This document shows positions 46,232 through 54,986 of a stretch of DNA of 64,000 nucleotides, one piece after another (the stretch's first letter is position 1; every line of letters starts with the position of its first letter). The stretch comes from an uncultured Muribaculaceae bacterium (lineage in GTDB: Bacteria > Bacteroidota > Bacteroidia > Bacteroidales > Muribaculaceae): positions 62,001 to 126,000 of the forward strand of contig CAKUQQ010000008.1 in assembly GCA_934675575.1 (NCBI GenBank). Direction: 5' to 3'. The notes under the pieces are model-generated. The model made no database searches and was not told the origin of the DNA. It saw only the letters and a program-made list of their open reading frames with translations. The position numbers and the translations under genes are program-made.

Positions 46232-48235
46232 TTAGAGAGTCACTGAAATGGATTGCCCGGACTTGATGACCTTGTTGGCCACGACGCATTTGCCATCTTT
46301 AACGGTGACTTTAACCTTGCCTGCCGAGACACGCGAAACCTCAACGTCGAACTTGCTCTCGAATGCACAAATTTTGCGCATAGCCATGTTGTTCCAGGCA
46401 TCGGGTAGGTGGGGTGTTAGTGTGAATGAGCGGAAACCTGTGGGGCGAATGCCAAACAGACCTTCTGTAATCACGCGGCCATACAGACCGCTTTCGGCAG
46501 AGAGGTGACGCTGCTCGCCCTCGGGCCAAGCCTCGATGGCGTAGGGCACATGCTCGCCAAGCAGGCGTGTGGTGGAGTAGTTGTGCAAGAAGTTTGTGGC
46601 TTGGGCAGTCTCGTTGGCAGCATAGATGCCACGCAAGGCATAGAGCGTGGAGCGGTCCCAGAATGTTTTGTCGCCTGCCAAGGTGAGCAGGCCGTCTTTT
46701 GTGAGCAGGCGTGGCGACAGCAGTGCCTTTATGGTGCCTTGTGCACGGTCTTCTATGCCCATGGTGAGTGGAATACATATCCAGGAGCGCAATGTGTCGT
46801 TGCCTTTATAGTAGGCGTAGGTGTCGAAACCCTCGACTTTTGCACCGAAATATTTGTTGATGTTCTTTCGCATGGCAATGGCCATGTCGCGATAGCTCTT
46901 TGACAGTGCTGCCGGTTCACCAAGCTCTTTGGCGATATACGAGGCAGAGAGCAGAGCGTCGTAGTAGAGCGACGATGTGCATAAGTTGGCTTTGCCCGAC
47001 GGGAAACGGCCTTCAAGTTCATCGGTGTCGGAGGCCACAACGCCTTCAGGAGTGAGTTTGTGGCGGCAATACTCCAGGCACCATGCTATCAAATCCCAGA
47101 GTTGTTTTGCCTCACTCTTGCTGCCACGAGCCAAGACATAGCGTGATGCCCCATAGGCAATCATGGCAGCATCGCCGCGGTCGCCGCAACCGTTCCAAAT
47201 GTCTTTGCCCTCGGCAATGATTGAGCTTGGTATTGGTGTCCAGTCTTTGTTGATAAACCGAGCAAAGTGCTTGAAAGAATTGAGCGCTGATTTGCAACCA
47301 TAATCATAGCCGGTGAATGGGAAATAAGGGTTGATATACTCGGCTTGGTCGTTAGCCCAAATGGCAGCGTAGTAGGATTCACCGCCCGGGCCGTGCATTG
47401 GGCCACCGGCGGTTTCGTAGATGCTCTCGCAAGCTCTGAGTTTTGAGAAAGCAAATATGGTGTTGATTATCGTGTCGGGGGTTTCGAGCACGAGTTGCTG
47501 CGACAGCTCATTAATCAGGGCTCGGCGCGCGGCAAGCTCGCTGTCGGCATTGATGGCCTGCACCTGCTCGCCTGCTTTGTAGCCAGCTATGGCCGACGAG
47601 AATGTGAGCGAGTCGGCGGGTGCGATGACAAACACGCCAGCCTTGTCGATGGTAGCTTTGAGCGTGTAGCTGCCGTCAACGCCTTGTGCCGCGTCGGTGC
47701 GGTAGGTGATGTCGGTGCTCGGAATCTCAATGGCGAGCGGACGGCCGCAAGAGTTTATCAGAGTGTATTTCTCGACCGATGCCGGTTGCGTGGTTGACGG
47801 GAAAAAGCGTCGCGTGAGCCTCACGTTCATGCCGTAGCCCCAGTCAAGCAAACTCTCCACTTCGAGAGTGCCGTTGAGTCGGACTGCGCTTATGGTTTCC
47901 TTGGGGTTAGAGAGTCCGTTGACCACAAGCAGGCTTATGGGATTCCAGTCGAACCTGCGCATGAGGCTTGCGTGAGTATTGTTGGGAATGGTGCGGAGCA
48001 TAGGCCACACCATGCTTTTATTGATGCAGAAGCGGCCGTCGTGGTCAATTCCGTAGCGATAAACCACCGAAACTTTCTTTCCGCTCATCTCAATGTGGTC
48101 GAAATGCGAGTCGCCCGAAGGCTTCCACTCTATTTCGCTATTGCTCTTGATGCTCCACCTGTTTTGCGCAAAAGAAGGCGATGCGAGAGCCGCAGATGCA
48201 AGCAAAGTGCATAGCGCAATCTTTGATTTCTTCAT
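46232..48235 (-). CDS. Secreted six-hairpin glycosidase-like protein
   Basis: 667 residues. The signal peptide ends at SFAQ (about 24). A beta-sandwich N-terminal part (about 25-260) is followed by an (alpha/alpha)6 barrel (about 265-590) and a short beta C-terminal domain. 'GPGGESYYAAIWANDQAEYINPYFP', 'SIIAEGKDIWNGCGDRGDAAMIAYG', 'ASDTDELEGRF' and 'EAWPEGEQRHLSAESGLYGRV' hold the clustered acidic residues expected of an inverting glycosidase of the GH78/GH63/GH95-like superfamily. The exact GH family and sugar are not clear. Probably periplasmic (no lipobox or sorting tail). Monocistronic with a strong terminator. Confidence 0.75.
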   Translation of the reverse strand: MKKSKIALCTLLASAALASPSFAQNRWSIKSNSEIEWKPSGDSHFDHIEMSGKKVSVVYRYGIDHDGRFCINKSMVWPMLRTIPNNTHASLMRRFDWNPISLLVVNGLSNPKETISAVRLNGTLEVESLLDWGYGMNVRLTRRFFPSTTQPASVEKYTLINSCGRPLAIEIPSTDITYRTDAAQGVDGSYTLKATIDKAGVFVIAPADSLTFSSAIAGYKAGEQVQAINADSELAARRALINELSQQLVLETPDTIINTIFAFSKLRACESIYETAGGPMHGPGGESYYAAIWANDQAEYINPYFPFTGYDYGCKSALNSFKHFARFINKDWTPIPSSIIAEGKDIWNGCGDRGDAAMIAYGASRYVLARGSKSEAKQLWDLIAWCLEYCRHKLTPEGVVASDTDELEGRFPSGKANLCTSSLYYDALLSASYIAKELGEPAALSKSYRDMAIAMRKNINKYFGAKVEGFDTYAYYKGNDTLRSWICIPLTMGIEDRAQGTIKALLSPRLLTKDGLLTLAGDKTFWDRSTLYALRGIYAANETAQATNFLHNYSTTRLLGEHVPYAIEAWPEGEQRHLSAESGLYGRVITEGLFGIRPTGFRSFTLTPHLPDAWNNMAMRKICAFESKFDVEVSRVSAGKVKVTVKDGKCVVANKVIKSGQSISVTL

Positions 48236-48413
48236 TTTGTTTTAATGTTGTGTTACTGTTTTTTTATTATAAAAAGTTGAATGTTCCTGCCATAGATGTT
48301 GCTGTGCAGGAAAAATTAATGGTTTTGTACAAAAATACAGCGAATTGGGCATAAATGACACAAATTTGTCTGTTTTTTTTGTCGTGATTGCACGGTGAAA
48401 TGCCAGGTGGGGG

Positions 48414-48444
48414 TTGGGCGAAAAGCAGAAAAGATGTAAATTTG
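48414..48444 (+). promoter_or_regulatory. Promoter of the PurF-like gene
   Basis: TTGG (48414-48417), 19 bp, TAAATTTG (48437-48444); leader about 50 nt. Confidence 0.5.
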
Positions 48445-48501
48445 TAGTATCAAATTGTTGCAACACAAAAGTATCATAATATAAATTCAAAATAGCAATT
48501 A

Positions 48502-49911
48502 ATGGCTGGTTTTTTTGGAACTGTCTCAAAGACAGCATGTGTGACCGATTTGTTCTACGGCACTGACTATAATTCACATCTTGGCACACGCCGCAGCGGC
48601 TTGGCCACCTACGACCAGGAGCAAAAGACGTTTTTGCGGTCGATTCACAATCTTGAAAGTTCTTATTTCCGCACAAAATTTGAGAGCGAGTTAGGCAAGT
48701 TTACAGGCAATTCTGGCATAGGGATAATCAGTGACACTGATTCGCAACCCATAATATTCAACAGTCATTTGGGCAAGTTTGCCATTGTGACTGTGGCAAA
48801 GATATGCAATCTTGAGTCGCTTGAGCAGCGTTTGCTCGAAAAGAACCACCATTTTGCAGAATTAAGCAGCGGGGCCGTCAACCAAACTGAGTTGGTGGCC
48901 TTGCTTATTACTGAGGGCAATGATTTTGTTGAGGGCATAGAGAATGTGTTCCGCCTGGTGGAAGGCTCGTGCTCCATGCTGATTTTGACTGAAAACGGCA
49001 TAATAGCAGCGCGCGACAAACTTGGCCGCACGCCGGTGGTCATAGGTAAAAAAGATGGGGCATACGCTGCCACAAGCGAAACAACCTCGTTTCCAAACCT
49101 CGACTATGAGATAGACCGCTTTTTGGGCCCGGGCGAAATAGTGAAGTTCACTGCCGACGGCGTGGAGCAGCTGCGCAAGCCCAATGAGGACATGCAGATA
49201 TGCTCGTTTTTGTGGATATATTACGGTTTTCCAACGTCGGATTACGAGGGCATAAACGTGGAGTCGGTGCGCTTCAAGACCGGTAAGGCAATGGGTGAGT
49301 CAGACGACTCAGACGTGGATTGCTGCTGCGGAATACCGGATTCGGGCACAGGCATGGCGCTGGGCTATGCCGAAGGCAAAGGTGTGCCTTATCACCGTGC
49401 CATAGCGAAATACACGCCCACATGGCCGCGCAGCTTCACACCGAGCAATCAGGCCATGCGCTCACTTGTGGCAAAGATGAAGCTGATTCCGAATCGTGCC
49501 ATGCTTAAAGACAAACGTGTGCTGTTTTGCGACGACTCTATAGTGCGTGGCACACAGCTGCGCGACAACACCAAGGTGCTTTATGACTATGGTGCCAAGG
49601 AAGTACACATGCGTATTGCATGTCCGCCGTTGATATATGGTTGCAAATACATAGGTTTCACCAACTCGAAGTCAGACCTTGAGTTGCTGTCGCGCCGCGT
49701 GATAGGCGAGTTGGAGGGCGACCCAAACAAAAACCTCGACAAGTATGCCAAAACCGGTTCGCCGGAATATGAGGCTATGGTGGAGGTGATGCGTAAGCGT
49801 TTTGGCTTGACATCGCTTAAATTCACCAAAATCGAGGACTTGGTGAAGGCAGTAGGATTGCCAAAGTGCAAGCTGTGCACGCATTGCTTTGATGGCAGTT
49901 CGCATTTTTAA
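48502..49911 (+). CDS. PurF-like amidophosphoribosyltransferase lacking the N-terminal catalytic Cys
   Basis: 469 residues. The layout is that of glutamine PRPP amidotransferase: an Ntn-glutaminase-like domain (about 1-230) and a phosphoribosyltransferase domain with the PRPP loop 'VLFCDDSIVRGTQL' (about 340-353). Fe-S-type cysteines are present: 'DCCCG' (Cys274-276) and 'CKLCTHC' (Cys456, 459, 462), as in the iron-sulfur form of PurF. The N-terminus reads 'MAGFFGTVSKTACV', whereas active glutaminases have MCG with Cys as nucleophile after Met removal. Ala2 makes glutamine hydrolysis unlikely unless another Cys serves. It may use ammonia, a separate glutaminase, or have a regulatory role. In my recollection, close homologues with this N-terminus are common in Bacteroidales, so this is not a sequencing error. 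Confidence 0.85.
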   Translation: MAGFFGTVSKTACVTDLFYGTDYNSHLGTRRSGLATYDQEQKTFLRSIHNLESSYFRTKFESELGKFTGNSGIGIISDTDSQPIIFNSHLGKFAIVTVAKICNLESLEQRLLEKNHHFAELSSGAVNQTELVALLITEGNDFVEGIENVFRLVEGSCSMLILTENGIIAARDKLGRTPVVIGKKDGAYAATSETTSFPNLDYEIDRFLGPGEIVKFTADGVEQLRKPNEDMQICSFLWIYYGFPTSDYEGINVESVRFKTGKAMGESDDSDVDCCCGIPDSGTGMALGYAEGKGVPYHRAIAKYTPTWPRSFTPSNQAMRSLVAKMKLIPNRAMLKDKRVLFCDDSIVRGTQLRDNTKVLYDYGAKEVHMRIACPPLIYGCKYIGFTNSKSDLELLSRRVIGELEGDPNKNLDKYAKTGSPEYEAMVEVMRKRFGLTSLKFTKIEDLVKAVGLPKCKLCTHCFDGSSHF

Positions 49912-49954
49912 GGGACAAATAGGCACATTTGTGTGCCAGACACGGATAACAGCA

Positions 49955-49997
49955 GGGGCTCAGTTGATAAAAACTTGAGCCTCTTGCATTTTTTTTG
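49955..49997 (+). terminator. Terminator of the PurF-like gene
   Basis: GGCTCA.GTT pairs with AACTTGAGCC around a short A-rich loop, followed by an interrupted T-run (TTGCATTTTTTTT). Confidence 0.7.
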
Positions 49998-50073
49998 TGG
50001 CGCCTAAAAGGCTTGAACCCAAAACTCTAATGTGTAGCTCTGATGAAAGTGGTGGCAGAAAACACTGAATTTT

Positions 50074-50104
50074 TTTGTCAGAATGTAAAAAATGCCTACC
50101 TTTG
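50074..50104 (+). promoter_or_regulatory. Promoter of the SRP RNA/tRNA-Thr unit
   Basis: TTTG (50074-50077), 19 bp, TACCTTTG (50097-50104). The predicted start (about 50110) coincides with the 5' end of the folded RNA. Confidence 0.65.
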
Positions 50105-50109
50105 TGCTC

Positions 50110-50205
50110 GGGTTAGTCCTACACGGCCAGCTCCTTGTAAATCCCCCAGGTCTTGACCGAAGCAAGGGTAGCAGGTCGTAGCGGCGCGATGTAGATCGCT
50201 AGCCC
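50110..50205 (+). ncRNA. ffs: Signal recognition particle RNA, small bacterial (4.5S) type
   Basis: About 96 nt. The ends pair: GGGTTAG (50110-50116) with CTAGCCC (50199-50205), then CTACA with TGTAG. The apex carries CCCCCAGG and GAAGCAAGGGTAGCAGG, the conserved symmetric-loop and tetraloop region that binds the Ffh M domain. It scaffolds Ffh for targeting membrane and secreted proteins. It starts where the promoter predicts and ends five bases before tRNA-Thr, so both should come from one precursor. No other gene explains this stretch. Confidence 0.8.
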
Positions 50206-50210
50206 TCTTC

Positions 50211-50284
50211 GCCTCTTTAGCTCAGTTGGCCAGAGCACGTGATTTGTAATCTCGGGGTCGTTGGTTCGAATCCGACAAGAGGCT
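50211..50284 (+). tRNA. tRNA-Thr (anticodon TGT)
   Basis: Acceptor GCCTCTT pairs with AAGAGGC. D-arm GCTC/GAGC, anticodon arm CGTGA-TTTGTAA-TCTCG with anticodon TGT (50245-50247), T-arm GTTGG-TTCGAAT-CCGAC. CCA is not encoded. One T-T mismatch in the anticodon stem. It shares a transcript with the SRP RNA. Confidence 0.93.
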
Positions 50285-50286
50285 CG

Positions 50287-50323
50287 AAAAAGAGTTGTGT
50301 CATCTGACACAGCTCTTTTTTTA
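50287..50323 (+). terminator. Terminator of the SRP RNA/tRNA unit
   Basis: AGAGTTGTGTCA (50291-50302) pairs with TGACACAGCTCT (50305-50316), followed by seven T. Confidence 0.85.
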
Positions 50324-50397
50324 TTCCCAAATTACAATATTGCTGGTGGTGCGGGTGTGGTGCTGTTTGATACTTGTTGTGGCGTGGTTGGTGTTGT

Positions 50398-50704
50398 ACG
50401 CGTACCTCTGGCACGCCAGTATGCTGGGTGGGGCATTGTACCGCCGACCGTCGCTGTCGCTCCTTAGTCAGCGGTTATCTATATACCTGCCCCTTGGGGC
50501 AGCCGCTGGGAGTGGTGGCTGGCTGGGTTGCTGTCTGGCGTGGTGTGGTGCAGTGCTGTTATACGCCTTGTGATGTGGCTTGTTGTGGCGTGGTTGGTGT
50601 TGTACGCATACCTCTGGCACGCCAGTGTGCTGGGTGGCAATGTACCGCCGACCGGAGCTGCGCTCCTCAGTCAGCGGTTATCTATATACCTGCCCCTCGG
50701 GGCA
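50398..50704 (+). repeat. Palindromic repeat cluster 4 (second subfamily)
   Basis: Two units of the cluster-3 subfamily: A 50398-50416, B 50441-50474 (arms CCGCCGAC/GTCAGCGG), C-type hairpin TGCCCC/GGGGCA about 50488-50502; A 50603-50621, B 50645-50677, C-type hairpin 50691-50704. The units are about 205 bp apart. Flanks are GTG/TGG-rich and contain no gene; the open frames here are repeat artefacts. The remaining gap to 50831 is low-complexity. Confidence 0.87.
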
Positions 50705-50830
50705 GCCGCTGGCTGCGGTGGCTGGCTGGGGGTGGCTGTGTTGCTGCATTACTGTCGTTGGCTGCGGTGGTGGCGATTGTGGTGGTGGCGTGGCATTGTG
50801 ATGTGTGTATTGGTGGGGCGTGTGGGGGGA

Positions 50831-52033
50831 TTAGTGGAGGAGGTCGGTGACTTCGGTGAGGTCGCCGTCGTTGGGGCTTGGGGTGATTCCGAGCAGGTGG
50901 CACAGCAAAGGATAGATGCTGACGTTGCGGAACTCACCAGGCTTGGTGTAGCCGTGCTTGAAGGCGACTCCTATGGCACGGAATCCCACTTGCATGTCGC
51001 ATGCGGTGTTGTCGAAGCCGTGGTTGCCTGTGCCTGGCTTTATGGGAGCGTCGGTGAACAGCCAGCCCACATCGGGCAGCACCACCACATCGCCCACATT
51101 GGGATTGGTGCCATAGTCTAAGTAGGGCGGCACGTCTTGACGCTTCCAGGCGCGCACGTGGTCAACCTTTGACAGAGCATTGACTACAGAGTCGGCATAC
51201 TCTGGGCGGCGGACATTGACAAATGCCGGCAGACTGCCTAACACCTCGCTCACCCATTCGTCTTTGAGGTAGCGTTTTACTGGTACGGCTCTTGCGGAGT
51301 CGAGCCACGCCATGCCATGATCACCAGTAACAATTAGATTGACCTTGCCGGCAATCGGCAGCTTGGATATGCGTTGCCACAGGTTTTGCAACAAGCTGTC
51401 AACGTGCTCGAAAGACTTGCGTGTGGTGGCAGAAATGGGACCGAAGCGGTGTCCGCTTGCGTCGGGCTCCTCAAAATATGCCATTATGAGGTTTGGCCGC
51501 TTGTTGGCTGGCATTTTAAGGTAGCTGATGATTTTGTCAACACGTTGCTCAAGTGTGAGCAAAGGACGCTTCTGGTAGTCTTCCCAATAGTTGGGGTGGC
51601 TGCCCTTAACAGCCACGTCAGACCCCACCCAATAGACGGTGGCGACTTTCAATCCCTGATTGCGGGCGGTAAGCCACACTGGGTCGCCGCCATAGTATTT
51701 GGGATCGGTGCGAGTAGCCGCATCTTTGAGGGTGAACAGTGCGCCTGTGGCACGGTCGCGGAATTCGTTTGCCACTATGCCGTGGTGGTCGGGGCGCAAG
51801 CCGGTGGCAAGAGTGTAGTGGTTGGGGAAAGTCTTGCTTGGGAATGACGGCTGCATCACGGCTTTCACGCCGTTGTCGGCCATATATTTCATGAAAGGTG
51901 CGTTGAAAGCCTCGGCGTAGTCCCACCTGAAGCCGTCAAGCGACACGATGATTGTGATGTTGCCTGTGGCGGCATGGGTGCAGAGCATGGTTGCCAGCAT
52001 GGCAAATGCAAACATCAAAACAGATTTTTTCAT
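50831..52033 (-). CDS. Ectonucleotide pyrophosphatase/phosphodiesterase (NPP, alkaline phosphatase superfamily)
   Basis: 400 residues. Signal peptide 1-21. 'IIVSLDGFRWDY' carries the metal-binding Asp33, and 'PSFPSKTFPNHYTLATGLRPDHHGI' carries the nucleophile Thr68 and metal His. 'YFEEPDASGHRFGP' and 'VTGDHGM' supply the second zinc site, and 'GNHGFDN' the last His. It belongs to the NPP group that hydrolyses nucleotide phosphodiesters or pyrophosphates, and some members cleave lysophospholipids. Probably periplasmic. ATG 52033 with signal peptide is clear. The repeat cluster lies beyond its 3' end. Substrate not determined. Confidence 0.9.
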   Translation of the reverse strand: MKKSVLMFAFAMLATMLCTHAATGNITIIVSLDGFRWDYAEAFNAPFMKYMADNGVKAVMQPSFPSKTFPNHYTLATGLRPDHHGIVANEFRDRATGALFTLKDAATRTDPKYYGGDPVWLTARNQGLKVATVYWVGSDVAVKGSHPNYWEDYQKRPLLTLEQRVDKIISYLKMPANKRPNLIMAYFEEPDASGHRFGPISATTRKSFEHVDSLLQNLWQRISKLPIAGKVNLIVTGDHGMAWLDSARAVPVKRYLKDEWVSEVLGSLPAFVNVRRPEYADSVVNALSKVDHVRAWKRQDVPPYLDYGTNPNVGDVVVLPDVGWLFTDAPIKPGTGNHGFDNTACDMQVGFRAIGVAFKHGYTKPGEFRNVSIYPLLCHLLGITPSPNDGDLTEVTDLLH

Positions 52034-52221
52034 TTTTTCTTTTCTTAATTTTCGTGTAGAAGAACAGTAATTCTATGCAAAATTAGCAAAAAAGCAATAA
52101 TGCTACATCACGAAATGATGGGGAACACAGAATTTGGGGTATTGCCGGTTTGGGTGAATTTTAGTAACTTTCCAATTTGTTTTAGAGAAGTAAGTAAAAA
52201 ATCAACACGACAAACGAATAA

Positions 52222-53523
52222 ATGAATTTTCTTAGGACAGCACTTGGATTTGACGCTTCCAAGACATCACTGCGCACCGAGCTGATAGCCGGAGCAACCA
52301 CATTTCTCACAATGAGCTACATACTTGCCGTGAATCCGGCAATTTTGTCAACCACCGGAATGGATAAAGGGGCGCTGTTCACAGCCACGGCACTTGCGGC
52401 AGCCATATCCACGCTGCTGCTGGCGTTTATGGCCAAGCTGCCGTTTGCCCAGGCACCGAGCATGGGGCTTAATGCCTTTTTTGCGTTCACCATGTGCCAA
52501 GCCATGCACTTGTCGTGGCAGCAGTCGCTGGCGGCACTTTTTGTGGAGGGCGTGATTTTCATACTCATAACATTCATGAATGTGCGTGAAAAAATCCTTG
52601 ACAGCATTCCGCGCAATTTGCGATACTCAATATCGGTGGGAATAGGAATGTTTATCGCATTTATAGGACTTAAAAATGCAGGAATAGTGGTTGCCAACCC
52701 CGACACGTTTGTGGCCTTGGGCAAATTTACGCCCGAAGCCTTGCTTGGCATTCTGGCAATAGTGCTCAGTGGTGTGCTGATAGCACGCCGGGTGAAGGGC
52801 GCATTGTTCATAGCCATAGTCATAGCTACGATAGTGGGCATTCCGATGGGGGTGACAAGCGTGCCGTCGGGGTGGCTGCCTGTGTCGGCACCACACTCGG
52901 TGGCTCCTATTTTCTGCAAATTTGATTTCACTGGCTTCTTCAACCTCAACATGCTGCTGGTGATTTTCTCGCTGCTCATCATCAACATTTTCGACACTGT
53001 GGGCACGCTTGTGGGGCTTGCCGAGAAGACTGGCGTGGTGAGGGCAGACGGCAGCATACCGCGCGTGAAGGAAGCCATGCTTAGCGATGCCATTGGCACA
53101 ACTTGCGGAACGATATTGGGCAGCAGCACCGTCACCACATACGTGGAGAGCGCGTCGGGCATAGCCGAGGGAGGCCGTACCGGTGTAACTGCGTTTGTGA
53201 CGGGAATGCTGTTTGTGGTGTCGTTGCTGCTCTCACCGCTGTTTCTGCTGATTCCGGCTGCCGCCACGAGCGGCGCGCTTGTGATGGTGGGTGTGCTGAT
53301 GATTGACTCTGTGAAAAAAATAGAGTTGGGCGATGTGACGGAATCATTTCCGGCATTTATAACCATGATTACGATGGTGCTGTGCTACTCGATTGCCGAC
53401 GGCATTTGCCTGGGCATACTCAGCTATGTGGTGATGAAGGTGTGTACCAACAAATTTTCGCAACTTAACGCCACACTGGTGGTTTTGGCATTTTTGTTTG
53501 TGCTGAAATTCGTGGTGGATTGA
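52222..53523 (+). CDS. NCS2-family purine permease (AzgA-like)
   Basis: 433 residues, about 12-14 membrane segments. 'TELIAGATTFLTMSYILAVNPAILS' near the N-terminus and 'FAQAPSMGLNAFFAFTM' (the NCS2/AzgA substrate region), with 'NIFDTVGTLVGLAEKTG' and 'TTYVESASGIAEGGRTG' in the middle, are typical of the COG2252 adenine/guanine/hypoxanthine transporters. It is expected to import purine bases with protons. The divergent neighbour is a nucleotide pyrophosphatase, so nucleotide salvage is a reasonable shared theme. A bidirectional terminator follows. Confidence 0.93.
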   Translation: MNFLRTALGFDASKTSLRTELIAGATTFLTMSYILAVNPAILSTTGMDKGALFTATALAAAISTLLLAFMAKLPFAQAPSMGLNAFFAFTMCQAMHLSWQQSLAALFVEGVIFILITFMNVREKILDSIPRNLRYSISVGIGMFIAFIGLKNAGIVVANPDTFVALGKFTPEALLGILAIVLSGVLIARRVKGALFIAIVIATIVGIPMGVTSVPSGWLPVSAPHSVAPIFCKFDFTGFFNLNMLLVIFSLLIINIFDTVGTLVGLAEKTGVVRADGSIPRVKEAMLSDAIGTTCGTILGSSTVTTYVESASGIAEGGRTGVTAFVTGMLFVVSLLLSPLFLLIPAAATSGALVMVGVLMIDSVKKIELGDVTESFPAFITMITMVLCYSIADGICLGILSYVVMKVCTNKFSQLNATLVVLAFLFVLKFVVD

Positions 53524-53545
53524 TAGGCTGGGAACAACCAACCAA

Positions 53546-53581
53546 TAAAAAAACAAACCTCACTTGGGGTTTGTTTTTTTA
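53546..53581. terminator. Bidirectional terminator between permease and GDPD genes
   Basis: AAAAAAACAAACC pairs with GGTTTGTTTTTTT around CTCACTTGG, giving U-tracts for both strands. Confidence 0.85.
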
Positions 53582-53635
53582 TTATGAAACGGCGGTGCAC
53601 AGAGATGCACTTTGCCGGCACTGTCTGGTGGGGGC

Positions 53636-54529
53636 TTAGTGGCGCTTGTGCTTCTTGAGATAATTTATTAACGCTTGCGGTCGGTCGGTCTGAATCAGGG
53701 CTGCGCCTTGCTTTAGAATCCAGCCCCAGGTTTCATCGGGCTCGTTAAGCTCCACGGCGCGGTCGTCGTCGTGGCCGGCGTTGAGCGAAGCCCACAGCGA
53801 GTTAATCCATATCTTAGAGCCATTTTCGTTTACTTTCTTGAGCAAGCGCAGCACGTCGGGCGTCACCTCTGAAAAGCAGCACTCGATGGCAACAGGTTTC
53901 AGTGCCTTGTAACTGTCAATCATTTTCTCGGCATCGGGTTTGTTGAGATTGACGATGGGCATATATATCACTTTGTTGAGCACGTCGCCGTTGTCGGCCT
54001 TGACTTTGGCATAGTCGTAGCCAGACTTAATCACCACCTGGTCAGTAGTTCCGGTTTTTTCGAGCAGGGCATACACGTCTTTGAAATAGTCGTAACCTTT
54101 GTCGATGTTGATGAGAATTTTGCCTTTCGACAGGTTGAGCACCTCCTCAAGAGTGGGAATCTGGTGAAATGTGACACGACCCATGCCATTGCGCAGGTGA
54201 AATTTCTTGAGCTCGGCGAGAGTGTAGTCTGACACTTTGCCTTTGCCGTCGGTGGTGCGGTTTATGGTGTTGTCGTGCATCAGCACGAGTTGTCCGTCCT
54301 TGGTTTTGTGCAGGTCGATTTCAATCATGTCAACGCCCATGTCGATGCAGTTTTTGAATGCTTGCAGCGAGTTTTCTGGAGCATTACGCCAGTCGCCGCG
54401 ATGCGACACCACCAGCACTTTCTTGGATTTGAAATCGTTGAGCTCTTTGACGAGATTTTTGCTTCTCTGCGCACAAACTGTGAGGCTTGTGGCAAGAAGT
54501 ACAATCAGAAGAAGAATGTTTTTTTTCAT
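53636..54529 (-). CDS. Glycerophosphodiester phosphodiesterase
   Basis: 297 residues from ATG 54529 (MKKNILLLIVLLATSL signal peptide); the frame extends 11 residues upstream but those do not fit an export signal. 'SHRGDWRNAPENSLQAF' holds the first catalytic His and Arg, 'MIEIDLHKTKDGQLVLMHD' the metal Glu/Asp and second catalytic His, and 'NRTTDGKGKV' follows. 'IECCFSEVTPD' and 'GAALIQTDRPQAL' end the TIM barrel. It releases alcohol and glycerol-3-phosphate from deacylated phospholipids. Location is periplasmic. Confidence 0.92.
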   Translation of the reverse strand: MKKNILLLIVLLATSLTVCAQRSKNLVKELNDFKSKKVLVVSHRGDWRNAPENSLQAFKNCIDMGVDMIEIDLHKTKDGQLVLMHDNTINRTTDGKGKVSDYTLAELKKFHLRNGMGRVTFHQIPTLEEVLNLSKGKILINIDKGYDYFKDVYALLEKTGTTDQVVIKSGYDYAKVKADNGDVLNKVIYMPIVNLNKPDAEKMIDSYKALKPVAIECCFSEVTPDVLRLLKKVNENGSKIWINSLWASLNAGHDDDRAVELNEPDETWGWILKQGAALIQTDRPQALINYLKKHKRH

Positions 54530-54656
54530 AAAAACAACAAAATAAAAGTTTGGTTTAATCAATCAATAAATTGATGCAATATTCGTCATTTTTCCTGACA
54601 TACGCAAATTGAGAAAATGTATGTAAAAATTCTCTACAAAATTGTGGGCGACGGCA

Positions 54657-54986
54657 TTGCAGAAGCCGAAAAAGTGATTATCTTTGCATTTGAATAATGC
54701 TGTGGTGTGAAAATTTGTTTGGCAGCTCCGCAGCTTAGAAAATTAACCGTTTCGGCCGAGAGGTCGAAGTTGGAAACTGTTTTGATTTATTGATTTTGAA
54801 AATACTTTGATTATTTTTCTTACAGCAAAAGCAGCACGGAAATATTTTGACGCAACCAGCCCACGCCGCATGGCAGGAGGCGTTGTCGAGAGGGACTTTG
54901 TTGCATAGCTGCAAAAATATTAAGAAACAGTTTCTTGAGAAAAATTAATAATTAAAAAAGAGTTTAATTCTAAAGGTTGAAAAACT
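54657..54986 (+). promoter_or_regulatory. Promoter and 295-nt leader of the RluB-like gene
   Basis: TTGC (54657-54660), 18 bp, TATCTTTG (54679-54686). The leader to 54987 has no start-to-stop frame of note. It contains ATTAAGAAACAG (54919-54930) as part of a small AAGAAAC/GTTTCTT hairpin, similar to the leaders at 3757 and 12372. The gap 54530-54656 shows nothing else. Confidence 0.4.

Noticed and set aside
52317..53366. 349-residue open frame antisense to the purine permease gene
   Set aside because: It mirrors the permease codons, has Ser/Thr/Pro-rich composition without any domain, and no promoter or start context. Shadow frame.
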